Below are positions 1 through 8,100 of a DNA stretch of 64,000 nt, in pieces; the stretch's first letter is position 1; every line of letters begins with the position of its first letter. The notes below the pieces were generated by a model. The model was not told where the DNA came from. It was given only the letters and a program-made list of their open reading frames with translations, and did not search any database. The stretch comes from Caballeronia sp. GAFFF1. Lineage in GTDB: Bacteria > Pseudomonadota > Gammaproteobacteria > Burkholderiales > Burkholderiaceae. Made by a program: the position numbers and the translations under genes. The stretch lies in NCBI RefSeq assembly GCF_023630705.1, contig NZ_JALQEM010000004.1, positions 59,598 to 123,597 on the forward strand, written 5' to 3'.

Positions 1-367
1 CGGGCTGCACGGTGGCGGTGAGGTCTTCCGCGTTGATCGAGACGACGCGGTTCATCGCGGACAAGTCGATCGAGACGCCGCCTTGCACTGCGAGCAGATG
101 CCCTTCGAGCGACGATCCGTTGCCGTACGGAATGATCGGCACGTCGTACTCGGCGCACAGCCGGACGATGGCCTGTACCTCTTCCGTGCTGCGCGCAAAC
201 ACGACAGCGTCGGGCAATTGCGGATCGAATGGGGATTCGTCGCGGCCGTGATGTTCGCGCACGGCCTGGCTCGTGCTGACCCGCTCGGTGAATTGTTGCT
301 TGAGCGCGTCGAGCAGGGCGGCGGGAAACGGCCGGCGGATGGCATGCGGCAAGGCGGGGTGGTTCAC
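1..367 (-). CDS. FAD-linked oxidase, GlcD / D-lactate dehydrogenase type (N-terminal part, cut by window edge)
   Basis: The first 122 residues of a flavoprotein of the GlcD/LDHD family are readable; the remaining C-terminal part lies outside the window. The family oxidises 2-hydroxy acids such as glycolate or D-lactate and passes electrons to the respiratory chain. Visible is the N-terminal half of the PCMH-type FAD-binding domain, with the flavin pyrophosphate loop PYGNGSSLEGH at about residues 80-90 and the following GVSIDLSAMN strand. I chose the GTG at 365-367: an in-frame TAA lies upstream, there is no in-frame ATG between them, and GGAG sits six bases before the GTG. Substrate cannot be decided from this fragment. 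The gene is divergent from the adenosyltransferase gene on the other strand. Confidence 0.85.
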   Translation of the reverse strand, partial: MNHPALPHAIRRPFPAALLDALKQQFTERVSTSQAVREHHGRDESPFDPQLPDAVVFARSTEEVQAIVRLCAEYDVPIIPYGNGSSLEGHLLAVQGGVSIDLSAMNRVVSINAEDLTATVQP

Positions 368-517
368 GAGCGTCTCCGGCGGATTTTTGTCGATTTCGTG
401 CTTCGGGCCGCATGCGTGCTGTTTGTCGGTTGCACGGCAGGGCGCCGAAATGCTGTCTTATTCTACGCGCGGGACGCTCGCGGCGCGCGGCGTCCCGGGC
501 CAGGAGAGGACGCTGCC

Positions 518-523
518 TATAAT
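518..523 (+). promoter_or_regulatory. -10 promoter hexamer upstream of the adenosyltransferase gene
   Basis: A perfect TATAAT lies 54 bases before the adenosyltransferase start codon. No good -35 box is present at 16-18 bases upstream, so this is a weak promoter call based on the -10 alone. Confidence 0.4.
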
Positions 524-576
524 GCTTCGGCAGATTTTCGGCGCGATTCTGGATTCTCTATAACAAAGGAGCAGTG

Positions 577-1131
577 ATGGGTAACCGCCTCAGCAAGATC
601 GCGACGCGCACCGGCGACGATGGCACCACCGGACTCGGCGATGGCCGCCGCGTTTCGAAAGACGATGCGCGCATTGCGGCGATCGGCGATGTCGATGAAC
701 TGAATTCTTCGTTGGGCGTGTTGTTATGCGAGGCATTACCGCCAGATGTGCGCAACGCGCTCACGCAGGTTCAGAACGATTTATTCGATCTCGGCGGCGA
801 ATTGTCGATTCCGGGACATTCAATGATTTCGGATGCACATTTGGCAAGGTTGGATGCGTGGCTCGCGGATTACAACTCGACTTTGCCGCCGCTTAAGGAG
901 TTCATTTTGCCGGGCGGGTCGAGAGCGGCGGCGTTGGCGCATGTTTGCCGCACGGTGTGTCGTAGGGCGGAGCGGGCGATTGTTGCTTTAGGACGTATCG
1001 AAGCCGATGCGATTAATGACGCGCCTGGAAGGTATGTTAATCGGTTGTCGGATTTGCTGTTCGTGTTGGCGCGGGTTTTGAATCGGGCGGATGGGGGGCA
1101 AGACATTCTTTGGAATCACGCACGAGATTGA
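577..1131 (+). CDS. cob(I)yrinic acid a,c-diamide adenosyltransferase, PduO type
   Basis: This enzyme transfers the adenosyl group of ATP to cob(I)alamin, making the coenzyme form of vitamin B12. The 184-residue protein has the PduO-family N-terminal ATP-binding motif TRTGDDGTTGLGDG at about residues 10-23, the DELNSSLG segment near residue 45, and the C-terminal RYVNRLSDLLFVLAR signature. The length fits the single-domain family. I chose the ATG at 577 because AAAGGAG ends six bases upstream; the GTG at 574 would be too close to that site. Several enzymes are called cobA, cobO or pduO in databases; the fold here is the PduO/MMAB type, so no symbol is given. Confidence 0.9.
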   Translation: MGNRLSKIATRTGDDGTTGLGDGRRVSKDDARIAAIGDVDELNSSLGVLLCEALPPDVRNALTQVQNDLFDLGGELSIPGHSMISDAHLARLDAWLADYNSTLPPLKEFILPGGSRAAALAHVCRTVCRRAERAIVALGRIEADAINDAPGRYVNRLSDLLFVLARVLNRADGGQDILWNHARD

Positions 1132-1164
1132 GATCGCACGAGCCAAGCCGGCTTGAAACTTCGG

Positions 1165-1200
1165 CAGAGTCGCACCGATTGCGAAGCGGTGTCGACTCTG
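1165..1200. terminator. Strong hairpin between two convergent genes
   Basis: The arms CAGAGTCG and CGACTCTG pair perfectly, and a second segment (CACCG with CGGTG) extends the stem after a one-base bulge. The hairpin lies between the convergent 3' ends of the adenosyltransferase gene and aroG. There is no strong T-run on either side, so termination efficiency is uncertain. Confidence 0.5.
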
Positions 1201-1215
1201 TTGGTCAAGATGCAA

Positions 1216-2289
1216 TCAATTGCCGCCAACTCTCTTGAGTCGCCGCTGCTTCACCGCTTCCGCCAATCCTTCGAGCACGCCGACGCTTTCTTCCCACCCG
1301 ATACAGGCATCAGTGACGCTTTGGCCGTAGGTCAGTTCACACCCTTCCTTCAAATCCTGCCGCCCGGCGACAAGATGCGATTCCACCATGACGCCGACAA
1401 TCCGCTCATCGCCAGCCGCCAACTGCCGCCCGATATCCGCGCAAACCGGAATCTGATTCTCATGCTTCTTCGAGCTGTTCGCATGGCTGGCGTCGATCAT
1501 CAATCGCGCCGCTAATCCGGCTTTTCCAATATCGCTGCAAGCGGCATCGACCGAAGCTGCATCGAAGTTCGGCGTTTTACCGCCTCGCAAAATAATATGG
1601 CAATCTTCATTGCCAGCGGTCGACACGATCGCCGAATGCCCGCCTTTGGTCACCGAAAGAAAATGATGCGGCTGCGAAGCGGCCTTGATCGCATCCACCG
1701 CGATTTTCACGTTGCCATCCGTGCCATTCTTGAAACCGACCGGACACGAAAGCCCCGAAGCCAATTCGCGATGCACTTGCGATTCGGTCGTCCGCGCGCC
1801 GATCGCGCCCCACGAAATCAGATCCGCGATGTATTGCGGGCTGATCATGTCGAGATATTCCGTCCCCGCCGGCAGCCCAAGCTCGTTGATATGCATGAGC
1901 AGTTCCCGCGCGGCCCGCAAACCGTCGTTGATCTTGAAGCTGTTATCCATATACGGATCATTAATCAGCCCTTTCCAGCCCACCGTCGTGCGCGGTTTTT
2001 CGAAATACACGCGCATCACGACTTCCAGTTCGCCCGCAAACCGCTTGCGCTGCTCGATCAAGCGCCGCGCATATTCCATCGCCGCCTTCGGGTCGTGAAT
2101 TGAACACGGCCCGATGATGACGATCAGCCGGTCATCCATGCCATGCAGAATGCGATGCATCGACTGCCGCGCGTTGAAGATGAGATCGGACACCGGCTCC
2201 GTGCACGGAAATTCGCGGATCAAATGCGCGGGCGGGACGAGCTCCTTCAACTCACGGATACGAACGTCATCGGTATTGTGCGGGGGCAT
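1216..2289 (-). CDS. aroG: 3-deoxy-7-phosphoheptulonate (DAHP) synthase, class I
   Basis: Catalyses condensation of phosphoenolpyruvate and erythrose 4-phosphate to DAHP, the first committed step of the shikimate pathway to Phe, Tyr, Trp and folate precursors. The 357-residue protein matches the E. coli AroF/G/H family in length and motifs: GPCSIHDP at residues 60-67, KPRTTVGWKG at 98-107, an AGTEYLD-like segment, and the DASHANSSKKHENQ phosphate and metal-binding loop near residue 270. Which aromatic amino acid inhibits the enzyme cannot be told with confidence from sequence alone. GGTGA lies six bases before the ATG. Upstream on the same strand are an aromatic leader peptide and a terminator hairpin (2334-2484), which points to attenuation control. 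Confidence 0.95.
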   Translation of the reverse strand: MPPHNTDDVRIRELKELVPPAHLIREFPCTEPVSDLIFNARQSMHRILHGMDDRLIVIIGPCSIHDPKAAMEYARRLIEQRKRFAGELEVVMRVYFEKPRTTVGWKGLINDPYMDNSFKINDGLRAARELLMHINELGLPAGTEYLDMISPQYIADLISWGAIGARTTESQVHRELASGLSCPVGFKNGTDGNVKIAVDAIKAASQPHHFLSVTKGGHSAIVSTAGNEDCHIILRGGKTPNFDAASVDAACSDIGKAGLAARLMIDASHANSSKKHENQIPVCADIGRQLAAGDERIVGVMVESHLVAGRQDLKEGCELTYGQSVTDACIGWEESVGVLEGLAEAVKQRRLKRVGGN

Positions 2290-2333
2290 GGCGATTCACC
2301 AACGGCAATGTTCTGAGCAAAAAATGGAAGGCG

Positions 2334-2366
2334 AAAAAAAACCGCCAGACTCGCTGGCGGTTTTTC
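2334..2366 (-). terminator. Attenuator terminator of the aroG leader
   Basis: Read on the minus strand, CCGCCAG (2360-2354), a five-base loop and CTGGCGG (2348-2342) form a seven-bp GC-rich stem followed by eight T residues (2341-2334). The hairpin ends 45 bases before the aroG start codon and after the leader peptide, so it would stop transcription before aroG. Its 5' arm extended to CCGCCAGCG (2360-2352) is perfectly complementary to CGCTGGCGG (2423-2415) inside the leader reading frame, giving an antiterminator alternative. The plus strand has five Ts after the stem, so it may also work weakly in the other direction. Confidence 0.85.
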
Positions 2367-2400
2367 GGGAATTCGGTTTTGCGTATCTGCAACCTACGAC

Positions 2401-2484
2401 TCACCCCTCTCGATCCGCCAGCGGCTTGAGATGCCAAAAGAAATAAAAATAAAACTTGGCGGACAGGGTGAGCACAGGACGCAT
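2401..2484 (-). CDS. Aromatic-rich leader peptide controlling aroG by attenuation
   Basis: A 27-residue frame, MRPVLTLSAK followed by FYFYFFW and a short polar tail, then TGA. Codons 11-17 (2454-2434) are seven aromatic codons in a row: four Phe, two Tyr, one Trp. Complementary segments surround them: region 1 CCGCCA (2462-2457) just before the run, region 2 CGCTGGCGG (2423-2415) just after it, region 3 CCGCCAGCG and region 4 CTGGCGG in the terminator. A ribosome stalled on the aromatic codons would cover region 1 and free region 2 to pair with region 3, allowing read-through. A ribosome reaching the stop codon, 12 bases past region 2, would favour the terminator. This is the layout of the trp and pheA leaders of enteric bacteria; its assignment to aroG is inferred. 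No strong Shine-Dalgarno sequence is visible. Confidence 0.8.
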   Translation of the reverse strand: MRPVLTLSAKFYFYFFWHLKPLADREG

Positions 2485-2503
2485 GGCAAAAAGGTTGACC
2501 GTC

Positions 2504-2533
2504 TTTATAACCTCAAACGGGCGGCGCTGACAA
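2504..2533 (-). promoter_or_regulatory. Candidate promoter of the aroG leader transcript
   Basis: On the minus strand a TTGTCA -35 box (2533-2528) is followed after 18 bases by a TATAAA -10 box (2509-2504). A transcript from here would start about 12 bases before the leader-peptide ATG and include the whole attenuator. Confidence 0.55.
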
Positions 2534-2617
2534 GCGGCCGCGCGTCGAACGCGGGAAATCCGCATCGGCGGGTGCGAACCATTCCGGACGCGCCGGCGCC
2601 GATGCGGCAAAACTGCA

Positions 2618-4084
2618 TCAAATCGTGCCGCCCACCGTCATTTTCTCGATGCGCAAAGTCGGCTGACCGACGCCCACCGGCACGCTCTGGCCTTCCTTGC
2701 CGCACACGCCCACGCCGCTGTCGAGCGACATGTCGTTGCCGATCATCGTCACGTATTTCAGCGATTCCGGACCGCTGCCGATCAGCGTCGCGCCCTTCAC
2801 CGGGTACGTGATCTTGCCGTCCTCGATCATGTACGCCTCGGACGCCGAGAACACGAACTTGCCGTTGGTGATATCCACCTGACCGCCGCCGAAATTGACC
2901 GCGTACAGGCCGTTCTTGACCGACGCGAGAATCTCCTGCGGGTCCTTGTCGCCGTTGAGCATGTACGTATTCGTCATGCGCGGCATCGGCAGCGCGGCGT
3001 ACGACTCGCGGCGCGCGTTGCCCGTCACCGGCATCTTCATCAGGCGCGCGTTGAGCGAGTCCTGAATGTAGCCCTTCAGAATGCCGTCTTCGATCAGCGT
3101 CGTGCACTGCGTCGGGTTGCCTTCGTCGTCGATATTGAGCGATCCGCGGCGATTCGGCAGCGTGCCGTCATCCACCACCGTCACGCCCTTCGCCGCCACC
3201 TGCTCGCCGATGCGGCCCGCGAACGCCGACGATCCCTTGCGGTTGAAATCGCCCTCCAGGCCGTGCCCGACGGCTTCGTGCAGCAGCACGCCGGGCCAGC
3301 CCGGCCCGAGCACGACCGTCATCGCGCCGGCCGGGGCAGGGCGGGCTTCCAGATTGACGAGCGCCGCATGCACGGCGTCATCGACGTACTTCGAGAGGAT
3401 ATCGTCCGTGAAATAGCCGTAATCGAAGCGACCGCCGCCGCCGCCCGTGCCGATCTCGCGCCGGCCGTTCTGCTCGGCGATCACCGTGACCGAGACGCGC
3501 ACGAGCGGCCGCACGTCCGCCGCGAGCGCGCCGTCGCTGCGCGCGACAAGCACGACGTCGTATTCGCCCGCGAGCCCGGCCATCACCTGCGTGATGCGCG
3601 GATCGCGGCCGCGCGCCATCTGTTCGACGCGCTCCAGCAATTTGACCTTCGCGTTGGCATCGAGCGAATGCAGCGGATCGGCGGGGACGTACAGGTCGCG
3701 GCCCGAGACGCCCGTGAGCGTGCTCGCCGGCTTGATCTTGTGCTTGCCGCCGCCCGCCTTCGCGATGGCCCGCGTGGCGAACGCGGCCTGGCGGATGGAA
3801 TCGGGCGAAAGATCGTCGGAATAGGCGAAAGCCGTGCGCTCGCCCGAGACGGCGCGCACGCCGACGCCCTGATCGATGCTGAAGCTGCCCGATTTGACGA
3901 TGCCTTCCTCAAGACTCCACGCTTCGCTGCGCGTGGACTGGAAGTACAGATCCGCGTAATCGACGCGATGCGTGAAAATCTCCGCGAGCGTGCGCGTGAT
4001 GAGACCCTCGTCGAGGCCGTACGGCGTCAGGAGAACGTCCTTCGCCGTGACCAGATTGCGGATGCCGGGTTCGATGATGTTCAT
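2618..4084 (-). CDS. tldD: Metalloprotease TldD
   Basis: TldD is the metal-binding subunit of the TldD/TldE(PmbA) protease, known for processing the CcdA antitoxin and the microcin B17 precursor and for cleaving unfolded peptides. The 488-residue protein carries the HEAVGH zinc motif at residues 269-274 followed by [14 protein letters not shown], and the C-terminal [28 protein letters not shown] block that is diagnostic of TldD rather than TldE. It lies downstream of the nitrilase-family gene on the same strand, a common pairing in this group of bacteria. The partner gene pmbA is not in the window. Confidence 0.95.
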   Translation of the reverse strand: MNIIEPGIRNLVTAKDVLLTPYGLDEGLITRTLAEIFTHRVDYADLYFQSTRSEAWSLEEGIVKSGSFSIDQGVGVRAVSGERTAFAYSDDLSPDSIRQAAFATRAIAKAGGGKHKIKPASTLTGVSGRDLYVPADPLHSLDANAKVKLLERVEQMARGRDPRITQVMAGLAGEYDVVLVARSDGALAADVRPLVRVSVTVIAEQNGRREIGTGGGGGRFDYGYFTDDILSKYVDDAVHAALVNLEARPAPAGAMTVVLGPGWPGVLLHEAVGHGLEGDFNRKGSSAFAGRIGEQVAAKGVTVVDDGTLPNRRGSLNIDDEGNPTQCTTLIEDGILKGYIQDSLNARLMKMPVTGNARRESYAALPMPRMTNTYMLNGDKDPQEILASVKNGLYAVNFGGGQVDITNGKFVFSASEAYMIEDGKITYPVKGATLIGSGPESLKYVTMIGNDMSLDSGVGVCGKEGQSVPVGVGQPTLRIEKMTVGGTI

Positions 4085-4250
4085 GCGGTGCCTATTGCGT
4101 TGATGCAGCGTGTTCGGTGAATTTCGGACAATTCTACTGTCCGCGTCGTTCAGACCATGTGCGGGACCACTTCCGCGCGTTCAAGGCCGTCAAGAAGCCT
4201 ATTTTCGAGATGCAGGGCGTTCGCGACGCGGGGCCATCGCGCACGAACGC

Positions 4251-5084
4251 CTAGGCGATCACCCGATGCCGGTACGCCGGCAGGCTCTGCCGCACGCTCG
4301 CGATGCGCTCGGGATCGATCGCGCCCGCGACGACGCCCGCGCCTTCCTCGCGCACGGCGACGATTTCGCCCCACGGGTCGATCAGCATGCTATGCCCCCA
4401 CGTGCGGCGGCCGTTTTCGTGCTTGCCGCCTTGCGCGGCGGCGAGCACGTAGCACTGGTTCTCGATCGCCCGCGCCTTGAGCAGCGTCTCCCAGTGCGCA
4501 CGGCCGGTGGTGTACGTGAACGCGGAAGGCACCACGATCAGCGCGCAGTCGCCCATCTTTCTGTACAGCTCGGGAAAGCGCAGGTCGTAGCAGACGGAGA
4601 GGCCCACGCGCCCGAACGGCGCTTGGAAGGTTCGCACGTCCGCGCCGGGCACGATGCTGCGCGCTTCGTCGAACGATTCCTCGCCCTTTTCGAAATTGAA
4701 CAGATGAATCTTGTCGTAGCGCGCCACCTGCTCGCCGTCCGGGCCGAAGACGAGCGACGTATTCAGCACGCGCGACGCTTCCGGCGACTTCAGCGGCAGC
4801 GTCCCGCCGATCACCCACACGCCATGTTTGCGCGCGGCGTCCGACAAAAACTGCTGAATGGGGCCGTCGCCGGGCGTCTCGCGGATCGCGAGCTTGTCCG
4901 TGTCCTTGAAACCCATGAAGCAGAAGTACTCGGGCAGCAGCACCAGTTGCGCGCCGCCTTGCGCCGCCTCGGCGACGAGCCGTCCGGCCTCGGCCAGATT
5001 GCGGTCGCGATCCGGCGTGCTCACCATTTGCAGCGCGGCGACCTGGAACGGCCGCACGGTGCTTTCGCTCGATTGTTCGGTCAT
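4251..5084 (-). CDS. Carbon-nitrogen hydrolase (nitrilase superfamily, Nit/omega-amidase-like)
   Basis: A 277-residue cytoplasmic amidase of the nitrilase superfamily. The Glu-Lys-Cys catalytic triad is visible: E in LLPEYF, K in RYDKIHLF, and C in SVCYDLRFPEL. The last motif and the HWETLLKARAIENQCYV segment are typical of the Nit1/Nit2 branch, whose characterised members hydrolyse deaminated glutathione or alpha-keto acid omega-amides; the actual substrate here is inferred. An upstream extension of 16 residues is open, but MTEQSS at 5084 starts where the family starts. It precedes tldD, with a gap of 166 bases, and follows the giant YhdP-like gene on the same strand. Confidence 0.85.
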   Translation of the reverse strand: MTEQSSESTVRPFQVAALQMVSTPDRDRNLAEAGRLVAEAAQGGAQLVLLPEYFCFMGFKDTDKLAIRETPGDGPIQQFLSDAARKHGVWVIGGTLPLKSPEASRVLNTSLVFGPDGEQVARYDKIHLFNFEKGEESFDEARSIVPGADVRTFQAPFGRVGLSVCYDLRFPELYRKMGDCALIVVPSAFTYTTGRAHWETLLKARAIENQCYVLAAAQGGKHENGRRTWGHSMLIDPWGEIVAVREEGAGVVAGAIDPERIASVRQSLPAYRHRVIA

Positions 5085-5153
5085 GTTCGTGGCGCTGGGT
5101 TGTCGCTGGTTTGTCGAGAGAGCCCTCCGCACGCTCCGACGAGCGCCTCGCTT

Positions 5154-8100
5154 TTATTGAGCGACTGACGGACGCGCGACGGCAGCGGGTGATTCGATCT
5201 TACCCTGATCGCCATGCAGGCGCTGAACGACCGGCTTGGTCCACGATCCGGTGATCGAATAGTCGACCGCGAAGGCTTTCTTGATCGACTGCGACAGCGC
5301 GAGATCGGCGGCGAGCGCGCCGAGACCGAGCAGCGGATTGATGACCGCCGCGCCCAACGCCACCGCGCCCGCGCCGACGGTCGGAATCACCTTGACGCGA
5401 AGGTCCTGCGTCTTCTTCGGCAGATCGACCGAGCCGTGCACCTGCACGCGGGCGGGCGGCGTGATCATCGAAAGATCGTCGGTGCGGCCGATGCCGTCCG
5501 CGATGCGCGCATTGCCTGTGAGTTTCTCGAACGGCAGCCCCTTGCCGACCACATCCTCGAAATGCAGCGTGAGCAGATTGGCGAGGCTGCGCAGGCTCAG
5601 AATGCCGAGCCACTTCGCGGCGGCCGGCGCGCGCAGAATCTGCCCGTGCCGCAGATCGACGGCCACCGTGCCGTCGAGCGTGGGCAGATCGACCGCGGTC
5701 GGACCGCCGTTCCAGCCCGCGTGACCGGATACCGAGCCGGTCGCGCCACTGACGGAGTGCGGCACACCGAAGCGGTCCAGGAACTGCCCGCCGTTCTTCA
5801 CGTCCAGCCTGAAATCGACCGACGTGCGGCGGGGCGTGGCATCGCCGTCGCGTGGCGGCTCAGCGCCCGGCAGCGCGCGCCAGATGGCGTTCGCGGTGAA
5901 GGTCGCGTCCGGATTGGCGAGCTGCAACTTGTCGAGCGTCCAAATCGGCTCATCGGCGACTTCTTCGTTGTGCGCATCCACTTCGAGCCGGCCGAGATCG
6001 CGGCCCCGAAGAAGGAGCTGATTCACGATCACATCGATGGAGGGCAGGTTGCGCGGCGGCTTGCTCATCGTTTTCTCGCCGGGCGCGTTGTCCACTTTGT
6101 CGGGAATCGCCACTTTGTCGAGCCGGGCCTGCACCGCGCCGGGGCCGCCTTTGACCGCGCCGGGCGTAAACGCGACGCTGCCCGCCACCTGATCCGATGC
6201 GATGTTCGCGAGCCATTTCCGATCGCTCCATTCCTCGCGCGCGTCGATGGCGATGTGCTCCCAGCGCCGGTCGAGGAGCTTGAGCGCGCCGATGTGCAGC
6301 GCGGCGCGGGTCGGGACGAATTGGCGAACGGTGTCGCTCGCGGTCGCGGAGGGCGGGGGAGGCGTCGTTTGAGCCGGCGTCGCGTCCGCGAGCACCTTGC
6401 GCCACGCATCGGCGTCGAGCGTCTTCAGGTCCACGTCGGCGGTCACGCCTTCTGCCGGCAAGTCGGCGGGCTTGTTCACGGCGATCGCGCCGCGCACGGC
6501 TTGCAAGGTCGCGCGCATGTTCATCGGCGCGGCCGGATTTTCCGGATCGATCTTCACTTCCGCCCGGCCGATGCGCCGCAACTCGTAATGCGCCGCGAGC
6601 GGCCCGAGCGTGAGCCGCGCGTCGTGCAGATCCGACGCGGCCCCGGGCGCGGGCGCGAAGCTGAACGTGAACGGCATCGGCGCACCCTTCGCCTTGCCGA
6701 ACGGCGCGGGCAAGTCGATGCCGACGCCCGTGAGATCCGCTTTCGCCTGCACGTCGGGCAGCGCGTTCTTCGCGCCGCGCACGTGCAGTTCATACGGCGC
6801 GGCGCCGTCGATGCGCGTCAGAAGCTGCGTCACCTGCGGCGTCATGCGTCCGTTGAAGCGCGCGGCGGCGTCGGTGCCGATGCGCCCGTTCACATCGAAC
6901 GCGTAGCTGCCGTCGGGCCGCACGCCGCCTGTCGCGCGCACGTCGCCGCCGAGCAGTTGCGCCGTGAGCGAATCGAGCGTGACGGTCTTCGCCGCGAAGT
7001 CCGCGCGGCCGCGCAAATGCGTGAGCGGCGGCAGACTGGCATACGCGACTTCATTGTCGGCAAACGTCAGCGAGCCTTTGTACTCCGTGCGCAGCGGCGG
7101 GAGCGGCGGCGGCGGGCGGTAGCGCGGAATGCCGAGCGTGAGCGCGAGCGACGCGTTGCCCTTCGCGTCGAGCTTGCGCGTGGCGTGCTTCGCCATCAGG
7201 CCGAGCGAGCTGTTATCGACGTATTGCAGCATGTCGGCGAGCGGGCCGCGCGCCTGGCCGTCGATCCACAGCTTCGTCTCGCGGTTGCCCGTATCGTCGA
7301 TACGGCCGATCACGCGCGACACCGCGACGCCCTTGTAATGCCCGCGATGAATGTCAAAGCCGAGCTTGTTTTGCGCGAGCGTGAAGGTGCCGTCGATGCC
7401 CTCGAACGCGGGCCAGAAATTCGGCAAGCCGTTAGCCATCTTGCGCGGCGGGAAGGGCGTCGGATCGAACTTGCCGCCGGTAAACGGCGCTTCGATGCGA
7501 AACACGCCGGCATCCGGAAATTTGGCGTACGGAAAGCGCGTGAGATCGCCGTGCACTTCAAGCGTGGCGTTGCGCGCGACGCCCGCCTGCAACGCGTGGC
7601 CGAGGTAGACGCGCACGCGCTCGTTGAGACTCGTCGGGAGGTAGCGCACGAGGTGCGTCGCATTCAGATGCGCGACCTTCGCTTTCAGATCGAGATTGCC
7701 GCGCCCGTGTCCCTGATTCCAGTATGCGGCGGTGACTTCGCCTTCGGCGTCGGCGTTCTTCACGCGCAGCGTGTCCAGATGAATGGCGAACGCGCGGCGC
7801 AGTTCGCCCGGCGCGATGGCGTCCGCAACGGTCCACGTCGCGTGGCCCTGCAGCGAATCGAAGATGAGGCGCGGGTCGTCGAACGCGCCCGGAATCGTCA
7901 CGGCCGCGTTCTTCGTATCGATGCTGATGGTGCCTTGCGACTCGTTCGCGTCGACCGCGCCCCACAGGTTTTCGATGCCCGGAATGCCGGCGCGCGGGTG
8001 ATTGTTGGCGGTCAGTCCCGGCGGCGGCTCCTGCGCCTGCACGCTGATGCCCTGCAACTCGCCCTTGAACGCATAGTGCAGCAGCTTCGCGTCGCCTTTT

